Shown in pieces: positions 9,250-16,915 of a stretch of 64,000 bases of DNA (positions are counted from its first letter, which is position 1; each line of letters starts with the position of its first letter). This DNA is from Pyrinomonadaceae bacterium (GTDB lineage: Bacteria; Acidobacteriota; Blastocatellia; Pyrinomonadales; Pyrinomonadaceae). Below the pieces are notes generated by a model that saw only the letters and a program-made list of their open reading frames with translations, searched no databases and had not been told where the DNA came from. The stretch covers positions 124,001 to 188,000 of the forward strand of contig JACMJZ010000013.1 of the NCBI GenBank assembly GCA_014380365.1, read 5' to 3'. The position numbers were made by a program, and so were the translations under genes.

Positions 9250-9432
9250 TGAGTCCAGATCTGTCTGTCACTGCTGTATGATTCGGGAATCAACGCAGCG
9301 TCAGGTGAGAATTTTGATCGTCCAAGCCAAAGATATGTAAGGCACCGGAGGAGCTTCTCTGGGCGTCTCAATCTTCTTTGCAGGACAGTTCCTAACCAAA
9401 TGAATTTTCAAAGCGGCCTAAAAGGAGAACCA

Positions 9433-9645
9433 GTGTTAGTACGAACTCAGAACTGTATTCTCAATACTGATAACATCACATTTGCGACCTACTCCCGCAC
9501 CATTACGACCCTTGGAACGGGCGGCCCAGTCGCCACTCCGATAGTGCTGGAAATTCACTTCACGGGCACTGAGAACAAAACGTTTAAAGGCGGCGAAGCT
9601 GAGACGCTATGGGGCGCATCTTGTCAAGGACATTCAGCCTGTTGA
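9433..9645 (+). CDS. Small hypothetical protein
   Basis: 70 residues from GTG 9433, chosen because AAAGGAG lies 5 nt upstream; an in-frame ATG at 9400 has no such site. The sequence (VRTQNCILNTDNITFATYS...) alternates hydrophobic and polar residues as in a small beta-rich domain, has no signal peptide and ends in a Cys-containing tail. I recognise no family with certainty. It precedes the hicAB remnant by about 90 nt. Confidence 0.5.
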   Translation: MLVRTQNCILNTDNITFATYSRTITTLGTGGPVATPIVLEIHFTGTENKTFKGGEAETLWGASCQGHSAC

Positions 9646-9737
9646 GCAGTCGCCTCCCACGCCTGAATGAGTTTCTCAACTTTAGAAAAGCGGCTCAACC
9701 AATGCCAAGGTTCATCTTTTAGAGTTAGGAATCCATA

Positions 9738-9934
9738 ATGAAATTCAGTGAATTGGTAAGGCTGTTAGAGAAGAACGGATTCAAACTCGTGCGTGAGAAG
9801 GGTTCTATCCGCTATTATTCGAAGCCGGGCCATGACAGGTTAATAGGGTGGACTATCATGGCTCTAAAGAAGTTCCGACCGGTACATGTCGTGCCACCCT
9901 GAGAGCCGCTGGCATCGGAGATAAGCGCTCATGA
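9738..9934 (+). pseudogene. hicA: HicA-type mRNA interferase toxin, frameshifted and lacking its catalytic His
   Basis: ATG 9738 with TTAGGA about 10 nt upstream opens MKFSELVRLLEKNGFKLVRE, the usual start of HicA. The conserved GSHRYY is GSIRYY here, so the catalytic histidine is replaced by Ile. After KPGHDRLI the frame breaks near 9843: the remaining HicA residues (VDYHGSKEVPTGTC... ending GDKRS) are read in the next frame and stop at 9932-9934, overlapping the ATG of hicB by 4 nt. One missing base explains the break. An intact protein would have about 65 residues. The toxin therefore looks doubly disabled. Confidence 0.8.
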
Positions 9935-10179
9935 TTGAACTAAAATACTCTCTTGTTATCGAGGCCACCGAGGATCCGAATTTCTTCGGCTTCTACTCTT
10001 CAGAGCTGGAGGGTTTCACCGGCGTGGGACATTCCATTGAGGATTGTCTGTACAAAGCCCGATGGGGAATGGAAGAACATGTGGCGCTTCTCAAGGAACA
10101 GAATCTTCCTATCCCCGATCGAAATCCAAACCCAACGGTCGTAGTTCAAAACACCGAGCAATTCGCACCGGCCGCCTAG
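9931..10179 (+). CDS. hicB: HicB-family antitoxin
   Basis: 82 residues. The N-terminal fold matches HicB (partial RNase H-like): YSLVIEATEDPNFFGFYSSE, then LEGFTGVGHSIEDCLYKA and a helix ending LLKEQNLPIPD. It overlaps the 3' end of the hicA remnant by ATGA, the usual toxin-first HicAB order. HicB normally binds HicA and represses its own operon. There is no added C-terminal DNA-binding domain. With the toxin broken, this is an orphan antitoxin that could still neutralise a related HicA elsewhere. Confidence 0.85.
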   Translation: MIELKYSLVIEATEDPNFFGFYSSELEGFTGVGHSIEDCLYKARWGMEEHVALLKEQNLPIPDRNPNPTVVVQNTEQFAPAA

Positions 10180-10186
10180 TTTTCCA

Positions 10187-11605
10187 TTGGCTCTATCACA
10201 ACTCACCTCTACGCTGGCACAGGAAGAAGCCAAACTTCTCGCGTGTATTCACTGCGGGCTGTGTCTCGAAGCTTGCCCAACCTACACCATCACCGGCGAC
10301 GAGAACGATGGTCCGCGCGGTCGTCTGTACCTCATGCGCGCGGTCGGTGAGGGACGACTCCGGAGCGACTCAGCTGCATTTGAACGGCATATCGATCGGT
10401 GTCTCGGTTGTCGCGCCTGCGAACAGGTTTGTCCGGCCGGCGTAGAGTATGGACAGCTACTGGAAGCTGCGCGCGGCGAATTGTTCACGTCCGGGAAAAC
10501 GCGCGGCTTCAGTTATGGAGTATTCCGCTTGTTGCTCAAGCACGTCTGGCTACAGCCATCGCGCCTGAGATTTGTTTTTGCGGTGGCGCGCCTATTCCGC
10601 GACGCGGGCCTGCCGCGAGCACTATTGAAGTCAGGCATCGCGAGGGTATTACCCAGGCGAATTCAATTCAGTTTGGCGCTGCTGGAAAGCTCCGCGGCGA
10701 AGTTGGCCAAACCTGCGGGGCCACTCGCGCAAGCGGCTTTGTCAGAACCCCGACTCGTCGGGGTAGCGGGCGGGCCAACCCTACCAACCGGTGAGCGCGA
10801 GGCTAATTCAGACAGTCCGGCATCACGGGCTAACCCGACGATGCTTTTCACCGGTTGCGTGGGCGAGGGACTCTTCGCGCGTGTGAACCAGGCCACCACC
10901 CGCGTGCTTCAAGCCAACGGCTTTGCCGTGGAATTGCCACACAACCAGGTTTGCTGCGGCGCTCTTCACGCACATGCCGGCGACCTGGTGGGCGCGCGCA
11001 CGCTTGCGCGTATGAACATCGATGCCTTCAGAGCATCCGCGCTGGGTGACGGTGCGCCGATGCAGGCCAACGTAATCACAAACGCGGGTGGCTGTGGCGC
11101 GATGCTGGCTTCATACGGTCATTTACTCGCGGACGACGAAATATACGCAGAACAAGCGCATGAGTTTAGCGAGCGCGTGTGTGACGTCAGTCAACAATTG
11201 GAAACTGTGGTGGTGAGGAGTGGTGCAGGAGTGGCCGAGAAGGTAACTTACGATTCATCCTGTCATCTCCTTTACGGGCAGCACGCCGGCGAGGCGCCGC
11301 TCCAAATGTTGGGTGCCGTTTCGGAGTTGAACTTCGCGCGGCTTGAAGGGTCGGAAAAATGCTGTGGGGGCGCAGGTATCTACAACATCCTCGAGCCCGA
11401 GCTCTCACGCGAGGTTTTGAACGAGAAACTCGCCAACATTCGAAACACCGGCGCTAAGATTTTGGCTACCGGCAATCCCGGCTGCCAGATGCAGATTGGA
11501 GCCGGCGCAATGCTCGCCGGATTAAATCTGACTGTTTGTCACCCGGTGGAGCTGTTGGATGAATCCTACCGTCGCGCGGGAATGTACGAAAACAGTGATG
11601 GGTGA
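10187..11605 (+). CDS. glcF: Glycolate oxidase iron-sulfur subunit GlcF
   Basis: 472 residues. Two 4Fe-4S clusters are shown by CIHCGLCLEACP (about residue 20) and CLGCRACEQVCP (about residue 70). Two CCG domains follow: FTGCVGEG...VCCGALHAHAGD and SCHLLYGQ...KCCGGAGIYNILEPE. GlcF passes electrons from the flavin subunits to the quinone pool. The only start near the conserved N-terminus is TTG 10187, 7 nt after hicB, without a clear ribosome site, so the start is uncertain. About residues 186-205, between the ferredoxin and CCG parts, are coded by the palindromic repeat also found in the GlcD-GlcE linker. Confidence 0.9.
   Translation: MALSQLTSTLAQEEAKLLACIHCGLCLEACPTYTITGDENDGPRGRLYLMRAVGEGRLRSDSAAFERHIDRCLGCRACEQVCPAGVEYGQLLEAARGELFTSGKTRGFSYGVFRLLLKHVWLQPSRLRFVFAVARLFRDAGLPRALLKSGIARVLPRRIQFSLALLESSAAKLAKPAGPLAQAALSEPRLVGVAGGPTLPTGEREANSDSPASRANPTMLFTGCVGEGLFARVNQATTRVLQANGFAVELPHNQVCCGALHAHAGDLVGARTLARMNIDAFRASALGDGAPMQANVITNAGGCGAMLASYGHLLADDEIYAEQAHEFSERVCDVSQQLETVVVRSGAGVAEKVTYDSSCHLLYGQHAGEAPLQMLGAVSELNFARLEGSEKCCGGAGIYNILEPELSREVLNEKLANIRNTGAKILATGNPGCQMQIGAGAMLAGLNLTVCHPVELLDESYRRAGMYENSDG
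10741..10778. repeat. Palindromic repeat inside glcF
   Basis: TCAGAACCCCGACTCGTCGG (from 10742) contains the hairpin ACCCCGACTCGTCGGGGT at 10747-10764. It matches the element at 5921-5943 in the other glycolate oxidase gene and is translated as SEPRLVGVAGG here and SEPRPVGVATG there, that is, in the same frame. Confidence 0.8.
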
Positions 11606-11707
11606 TAAGTAATGAGTGATGAGTCAAGAGGTGGCTACTACTACTGTCTATCTTAACTCTTAACTCTTAACTCATCACTCATTACTCATCACTCATTACT
11701 CGTCACT
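11595..11707. repeat. Inverted/tandem repeat between glcF and nagA
   Basis: The left part (11595-11630) repeats GTGATGAGT-like units; the right part (11652-11707) holds three TTAACTC units and copies of CATCACTCATTACT in the opposite sense. It overlaps the last codons of both convergent genes and probably forms a long hairpin that ends transcription from both sides. Confidence 0.65.
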
Positions 11708-12905
11708 GTTTCCTGAACGCAACCTCGCCGCCGATGAGCGTCAGGACAGCGTTTCCCTGCGCGTCGAGGGCAACGAGATCAGCGCGCTTCCCTTCCTCAA
11801 TCGAGCCGCATTCCTGATCGAGTCTCAACAACCGCGCCGGATTGGTTGCGGCGATTCCCGCCACCCCAACTTCTGTAACACCAAGCGAGATCATGAGCCG
11901 CACCGCATCGAGCATCGTGATCACTGAACCGGCAATATTTCCACGCGCATTGCTGGTCCGGCTATCTTTGACGGTGATTGTCTCACCCCAAATCTGATAG
12001 TCGCCATCGCCCTGTCCCGCCGCCGCGATGGCATCGCTGATTAACGTCAGACGTTCGGCGCCCTTGAGCTTGAGCAGAAGTTGCAGCATGTGCGGATCGA
12101 GATGAATACCGTCGGCAATCACGTCACAAGTGACATCGTCGCGCGACAGTCCCCACGCAATGGGGCCGGGCGAGCGATGGTGCAGCGGCGCCATTGCATT
12201 CATAAAATGGGTCATGTGCCGCGCACCTGCGTCAAATGCCAGGTCAAGCAATTCGAAACCAGCGCGGGTGTGGCCGATTGAAACAACCCAACCACGCCGA
12301 CTTAACTCGCGAACCAGCTCGACGCCTCCAGCAACTTCCGGCGCCAGTGTAATCATGCGCGCCGCTTCGCCGGATGGGAGTGGCAAGGCGTCTAGATCAT
12401 CCGGCGCAGCATAGGTTTTGAAATACTCGCTGCGGAGCGCGCCGCATTGCGCCGAGTTAACAAACGGTCCTTCGTAGTGAACGCCGAGAATGCGCGCCCC
12501 TATCTGATTGTTCATCGCCCCGTTTATGGCTATGACAGCTTGCGAATAATCGGCATGCGGGGCGGGCACCAGCGTCGGCAGCCAACTCGTTACGCCTTGT
12601 GCGGCCAGGAACCCTGAGACACGGTTGAGGTCTGAGGCGTCAGCGGCCATAGTGTCCACGCCAATTGCGCCATGAATGTGAACATCGATAAATCCGGGAT
12701 AGAGCGTGAGGCCTTCGAGGCCAAAGGTTGAAGGACTATCAGAAGCCCGCTCGTAAGCTGGGGCTCCAGAGCCTTCGTCGGGATCGGAATCGGCAACGCG
12801 GCTGATCAGCCCATTCTGAATGAAGATATTCGTTCTCTCGCTAACGCGGTGAGGCAAGACTGCGCGGACATTGCGCAGCAGTGTTGATGTGGTTGAGTCA
12901 GTCAC
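11703..12905 (-). CDS. nagA: N-acetylglucosamine-6-phosphate deacetylase
   Basis: 400 residues of the amidohydrolase superfamily. Motifs in order: GFIDVHIHGAIGVD (metal-binding HxH), GVHYEGPFVN (metal-ligand Glu), SIGHTRA, HFMNAMAPLHHR, ADGIHLDP and the catalytic Asp of LISDAIAAAG; the C-terminus has SIEEGKRADLVALD. It converts GlcNAc-6P to GlcN-6P and acetate in the cytoplasm, the step that follows MurQ in amino-sugar salvage. It lies downstream of two TonB-dependent receptors on the same strand, but a terminator-like hairpin stands between, so it may have its own promoter. Confidence 0.93.
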   Translation of the reverse strand: MTDSTTSTLLRNVRAVLPHRVSERTNIFIQNGLISRVADSDPDEGSGAPAYERASDSPSTFGLEGLTLYPGFIDVHIHGAIGVDTMAADASDLNRVSGFLAAQGVTSWLPTLVPAPHADYSQAVIAINGAMNNQIGARILGVHYEGPFVNSAQCGALRSEYFKTYAAPDDLDALPLPSGEAARMITLAPEVAGGVELVRELSRRGWVVSIGHTRAGFELLDLAFDAGARHMTHFMNAMAPLHHRSPGPIAWGLSRDDVTCDVIADGIHLDPHMLQLLLKLKGAERLTLISDAIAAAGQGDGDYQIWGETITVKDSRTSNARGNIAGSVITMLDAVRLMISLGVTEVGVAGIAATNPARLLRLDQECGSIEEGKRADLVALDAQGNAVLTLIGGEVAFRKQ

Positions 12906-12961
12906 GGTCGGTCCCAGCGAGTCTATGCTTTTATATTCATAATCGGCATGGCCTAAGAGAC

Positions 12962-13004
12962 AAAACCAGCGTGCCCGCAGGACTTGTGATCCTTGCGGGC
13001 ACGC
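12962..13004 (-). terminator. Rho-independent terminator after the first TonB-dependent receptor
   Basis: On the minus strand GCGTGCCCGCAAGG pairs with CCTGCGGGCACGC around an 8-nt loop, followed by TGGTTTTGTC. It is 25 nt past the stop at 13029 and 57 nt before nagA. Confidence 0.75.
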
Positions 13005-13028
13005 GGCATTTAGACAATCAAGCGTCGG

Positions 13029-16000
13029 CTAGAAAATAAACTTTGCGCCGAACTGTAATGTTCGCGGGTCGCGAACGCTCAACACTTGGCCAAAGTTTGC
13101 GGCCGTGACGTTGGTGCTGATAGCACGGAAGTTAGTGTGGTTTAGGATATTGAAAGCCTCACCACGCAGTTGTAGTCTGGTGGTTTCGCCAAACCGGATA
13201 GCTTTGGTCAAGGTGAAATCAAAACGCGTGGTTGGCGGTCCATTGATAATGCCGCGCCCCGCATTTCCGACCACGTTCGGTACGTTAGTTGCGGTCGCCA
13301 GCGGGTTGGGCGTGAAACAGGTGGTGTTGAACCACTGGGCCTGCGTCTGCGCTCCGCCAGAGTTCGGGTCACACGTAACGTTTGGTCTGTTACCCGATAC
13401 CAACGCCGGATTATTACCAAGCCCCGCTGCGTCGAAGTTTGACGTGGTAGCAGTTAGCGGCAATCCGGTGTTCCAGGTTGCGATGCCGGAAACCTGCCAA
13501 CCCCCAAAAGCCTTCCCGACGAAGTCAGTTCGTTTTCTGAGGAAAGGTAGTTCGTAAATATAGTTGATGGACAGAACATGACGCCGATCGAGTGTAGCGC
13601 GACCGTAATCATCATGGATGTTGTAGGAATTCTGCGGTGCAGTTGAACGGTCCGTCTGGTTGTCAGTTAAGTTCTTCGCCCAGGTGTACGCCAGATTCAC
13701 CTGCGAACTTCCGGTAAACCGGTGTTGCCCGGAAAGCTGCATGCTGTGATAATTGGCGTTGAATTGCGGCGTAATCATATTGATTGAGCGATAGCCACGG
13801 TAGGGACGTATCTGGTCAAGGATGTTGGTGGCCGGAGCCGCGCCGAAAGCAGTTCCCGCAACCTGGCAAGGAGCGGTTGGCGTAGTTGAAGCTCCGACCG
13901 CACAGCCCGTCGCACCGCGGCTAATCGCAAATCCCGGCGGGAGCTCGTTGTACTCGTAGGCACCGATAAGGTGAACGCCCTTCGAGCCGTAATAGCCGAC
14001 CGTCATGATGGTCTTAGCGGTCACTTGTCGCTGCACGTCCAGCGACCAATGTTGTTGATAGGGCGTGTGCCAGTTCGATTGAACGCCGCGTATATTCGAC
14101 GCCGTGGCGGCGGCCACCACGTTTAAGGGAGAGCCTGGAGGCAGCGGCTGATCAATGCGGGTTCCGGAAATCGTTACTGTCTGTTGGTAAGGCTGATTGA
14201 GCCCAATGATACTCAGGAAATTACCGTTCAAGACCTGGTCATGGTAAATGCCATAGCCCGTTCGAACTGCAGTCTTTCCGTCGCCAAATGGATCCCAGGC
14301 CAGGCCGACCCGCGGAGCAAAGTCTGTCTTTGGCACGTCAATCACGTATTTGCCCCATGGCGAAGCGGTGGGCCGGCAATTGAAGGCTGCGGGCCCGGTG
14401 GTGAAATTCTGGGCGTTGACAATCATGCCGTTGCAGTTATTGCCCGTTGCGGCCACACGGTTTCCCGCACCCGTCACAGATGGTCTGTCTGCGGCAGTCC
14501 ATAGCTCAGGCACGAAGTTGCTTAAGCGGCCATTCTCGTCATAGGGCGAACCGAAGTAGGAGTAACGCACACCGATATACAAGGTCAGATTCTTGCGCGC
14601 GCGCCATTCATCCTGAACGTAACCCTCAATCGCCTTTTGGCGAAGGTCTGCGGTGTAATCAAAGCTGGCTTGAGTGAACGTGGCGTTAGTTCCCTGCAGG
14701 AAATTTGCCCACAGCTGACGGTTCTGGTTAAGTGTTCCCGTAACGCCGGTAGCCAGAACGTTAGCAGTCCCGCCAGGCGTATTGAAGGCGCTATAGATGC
14801 CCTCGTTGCTGCCGGCAAGGGCGTTTTCATTCTTGCGATACATTGAATAAACGCCGCCGATCTTCACCGTGTGGCTGCCTCTGATATGGGTCAAGCTGCT
14901 GGCCCAATTTTTCTTCCACGAGAAGTTGTCATAGGGACCAAAACCCTGCAGGGGGCTGAATCCGTTGGCGGTCATTGTCGGCACGCGGTCACGAGTGTTC
15001 TGGTAGGGCAAGGGCGGAGCGATTGGCGAATTAATCAATGCCAGTGTGCCCACGTTGTTACTCAGAATCGCGCCATAGCCGTAGGTGAAGCGCCCTTCGA
15101 GGATGGTGCTGGGACTAATGGTGTAGGTGGTTTGAAAAGTATGCGTCTTGCCCGGGGAGTTGGTCGAAGTAGTCGAAACTCCCGGCATATTCGAGCCCGA
15201 GGAAAAGATGGCGTTAGCATCTAAGGTCGGAATCTTATCGTTCTGGAAGCGGTAATAGCCCATCCAGTCGCTCGAGAAGCTGTGATCTATCTTAAGGACT
15301 TCCTGCCGAAAACTTGCTTTATTTAACGCCGGAGCGACGAGCCCATAGGTCGCGGGCGAGGTGGGCGGCGGCAACTTGCTGTAAATGAGATCGATGTACT
15401 GCTGAGCCAACGGATTGACTGGACGCATGGAGGATAATGGCGTGCCTGCGGGTAAGATCAACGAGCAGGCTGCGCCGGTAGCTTGCAAACAGATGTTAAC
15501 CGGGAAGATTCCCTGCTTTAGCTGCGCGTCAGGCACAGTCGATGTCAAGGTTGGGAAACGTGTGTCTTTGCGAAATTCCTGTGAGAAGAAGAAGAACGTT
15601 TTATCGAGTTTTTTACCAATACCTCCATTGCCTTCACCGAAGTTGAAAAAATACATCGGGCCGCCAAATGTCCAGCCGTAGTTGTTATAGCGGAAGGGAC
15701 GGCGCTTGGCTTTGCCCTCGGCATCGCGGCCGACCGGAGCAAGCTGGTTGCTAAAGAAGTCGTTGGCGTTGAAGGCTTCATTCCGAATAAACTCGAATGC
15801 ACTGCCGTGAAAACTCCTCCCGCCAGAGCGCGTCACGACATTCACCTGACCGCCGCCGCTGCGTCCTGATTCGGCAGGGTAGAGACTTCGCAACACCCGA
15901 AACTCCCCGATAGAGTCAATGCTGGGATACGCCTGGATGGTAATGTTTGAGCCGCGGTCAGTGATGTCGGCGCCGTCGACCGTGAACGTGTTCTGACTGC

Positions 16001-16625
16001 TGCGCGCGCCATTCACGGAAATGTTTACCGTGTTGGGTTGATTGGCTTGTGCGCCGGTATTGTTGTTTTCGTTAGCGGTGGCAGTTGTGCCGACATAAAC
16101 CTGGTCGGACAGATCGTTTGAAACACCGGGAGCAAGTGTCACAAGCTGAGTAAAATTGCGGTTGTTGATCGAGAGTTCCCGAACCTGCTCGCCACTTATT
16201 ATCGTGCCGCTCGTTGCAGAAGTTGTGTCCACAGCCACAGGGTCAGCTTCCACGGTGACCACTTCCGCAATGTTGCCGGTCTCAAGTGCGACATTGACCG
16301 AGCGGCGATCGCCTACATTGAGACTGACCTTGCTTTCGACATGCTTCTTGAAGCTGGGCGCTTCAACCGAAACGTCATAGACCCCGGGCGACAAGTTTGG
16401 CACCGAGAATTCTCCGTCGTCATTAGTCTGGACAGTGCGCACTACGACTCTCTTCTCGGCGTCCGTAATAGTGACAGTCGCGTTAGCCACAGCCGCAGCG
16501 TTCGCGTCTTTTACGGTCCCGACGAGACTGCCGGTGACCTCTTGCCCGAAAGCAACGGCGCTTAGGCACACTAACAAAATCGCAGACAGTGATAGAAGTC
16601 GCAGGGGGTTGTTGATGTGCTTCAT
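13029..16625 (-). CDS. TonB-dependent receptor with carboxypeptidase regulatory-like domain (Oar-like)
   Basis: 1198 residues. GAGAGGAA precedes the ATG by about 8 nt. A signal peptide (1-27, ending AFG-QE) is followed by a CarboxypepD_reg-like Ig-fold domain (GTVKDANAAAVANATVTIT, about 35-115), a plug domain (about 120-265, with FTVDGADITDRG and GGQVNVVTRSGG) and a long beta-barrel ending in the outer-membrane-type tail QFGAKFIF. These proteins import large substrates through the outer membrane with TonB energy. With the neighbouring amino-sugar genes the cargo may be cell-wall or chitin fragments, but the sequence does not show this. Confidence 0.92.
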   Translation of the reverse strand: MKHINNPLRLLSLSAILLVCLSAVAFGQEVTGSLVGTVKDANAAAVANATVTITDAEKRVVVRTVQTNDDGEFSVPNLSPGVYDVSVEAPSFKKHVESKVSLNVGDRRSVNVALETGNIAEVVTVEADPVAVDTTSATSGTIISGEQVRELSINNRNFTQLVTLAPGVSNDLSDQVYVGTTATANENNNTGAQANQPNTVNISVNGARSSQNTFTVDGADITDRGSNITIQAYPSIDSIGEFRVLRSLYPAESGRSGGGQVNVVTRSGGRSFHGSAFEFIRNEAFNANDFFSNQLAPVGRDAEGKAKRRPFRYNNYGWTFGGPMYFFNFGEGNGGIGKKLDKTFFFFSQEFRKDTRFPTLTSTVPDAQLKQGIFPVNICLQATGAACSLILPAGTPLSSMRPVNPLAQQYIDLIYSKLPPPTSPATYGLVAPALNKASFRQEVLKIDHSFSSDWMGYYRFQNDKIPTLDANAIFSSGSNMPGVSTTSTNSPGKTHTFQTTYTISPSTILEGRFTYGYGAILSNNVGTLALINSPIAPPLPYQNTRDRVPTMTANGFSPLQGFGPYDNFSWKKNWASSLTHIRGSHTVKIGGVYSMYRKNENALAGSNEGIYSAFNTPGGTANVLATGVTGTLNQNRQLWANFLQGTNATFTQASFDYTADLRQKAIEGYVQDEWRARKNLTLYIGVRYSYFGSPYDENGRLSNFVPELWTAADRPSVTGAGNRVAATGNNCNGMIVNAQNFTTGPAAFNCRPTASPWGKYVIDVPKTDFAPRVGLAWDPFGDGKTAVRTGYGIYHDQVLNGNFLSIIGLNQPYQQTVTISGTRIDQPLPPGSPLNVVAAATASNIRGVQSNWHTPYQQHWSLDVQRQVTAKTIMTVGYYGSKGVHLIGAYEYNELPPGFAISRGATGCAVGASTTPTAPCQVAGTAFGAAPATNILDQIRPYRGYRSINMITPQFNANYHSMQLSGQHRFTGSSQVNLAYTWAKNLTDNQTDRSTAPQNSYNIHDDYGRATLDRRHVLSINYIYELPFLRKRTDFVGKAFGGWQVSGIATWNTGLPLTATTSNFDAAGLGNNPALVSGNRPNVTCDPNSGGAQTQAQWFNTTCFTPNPLATATNVPNVVGNAGRGIINGPPTTRFDFTLTKAIRFGETTRLQLRGEAFNILNHTNFRAISTNVTAANFGQVLSVRDPRTLQFGAKFIF

Positions 16626-16915
16626 GAAGGGGTTCCTCTCGTTACTTGGAAGTGTCGTTTAATCGGAAATGGATGCTGAAATCGCGTCGGGCGGCAGACG
16701 GAGACTCCACTTTATACACCCGCGAAGCCCAGCTCGACAAGAAATTTCGCTTTCAAAAAACTCGGGCTGGCGATCTCATCCCTCGCCGTGGTGTCTGCAA
16801 GAACCATCGCCACTCATCTGCAAACTTTTTCGATTCCCATCGGCGGTTGACGTCTGTTGGCGCTCGGTTACAAGTCGTGGCCTGCGAACAGCAAGCCGCG
16901 ACGACTTAGTCGATC

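Noticed and set aside
11652-11707. Tandem TTAACTC and CATCACTCATTACT units
   Set aside because: The units are too short and unevenly spaced for CRISPR or iterons; they pair with an upstream inverted copy as a hairpin.
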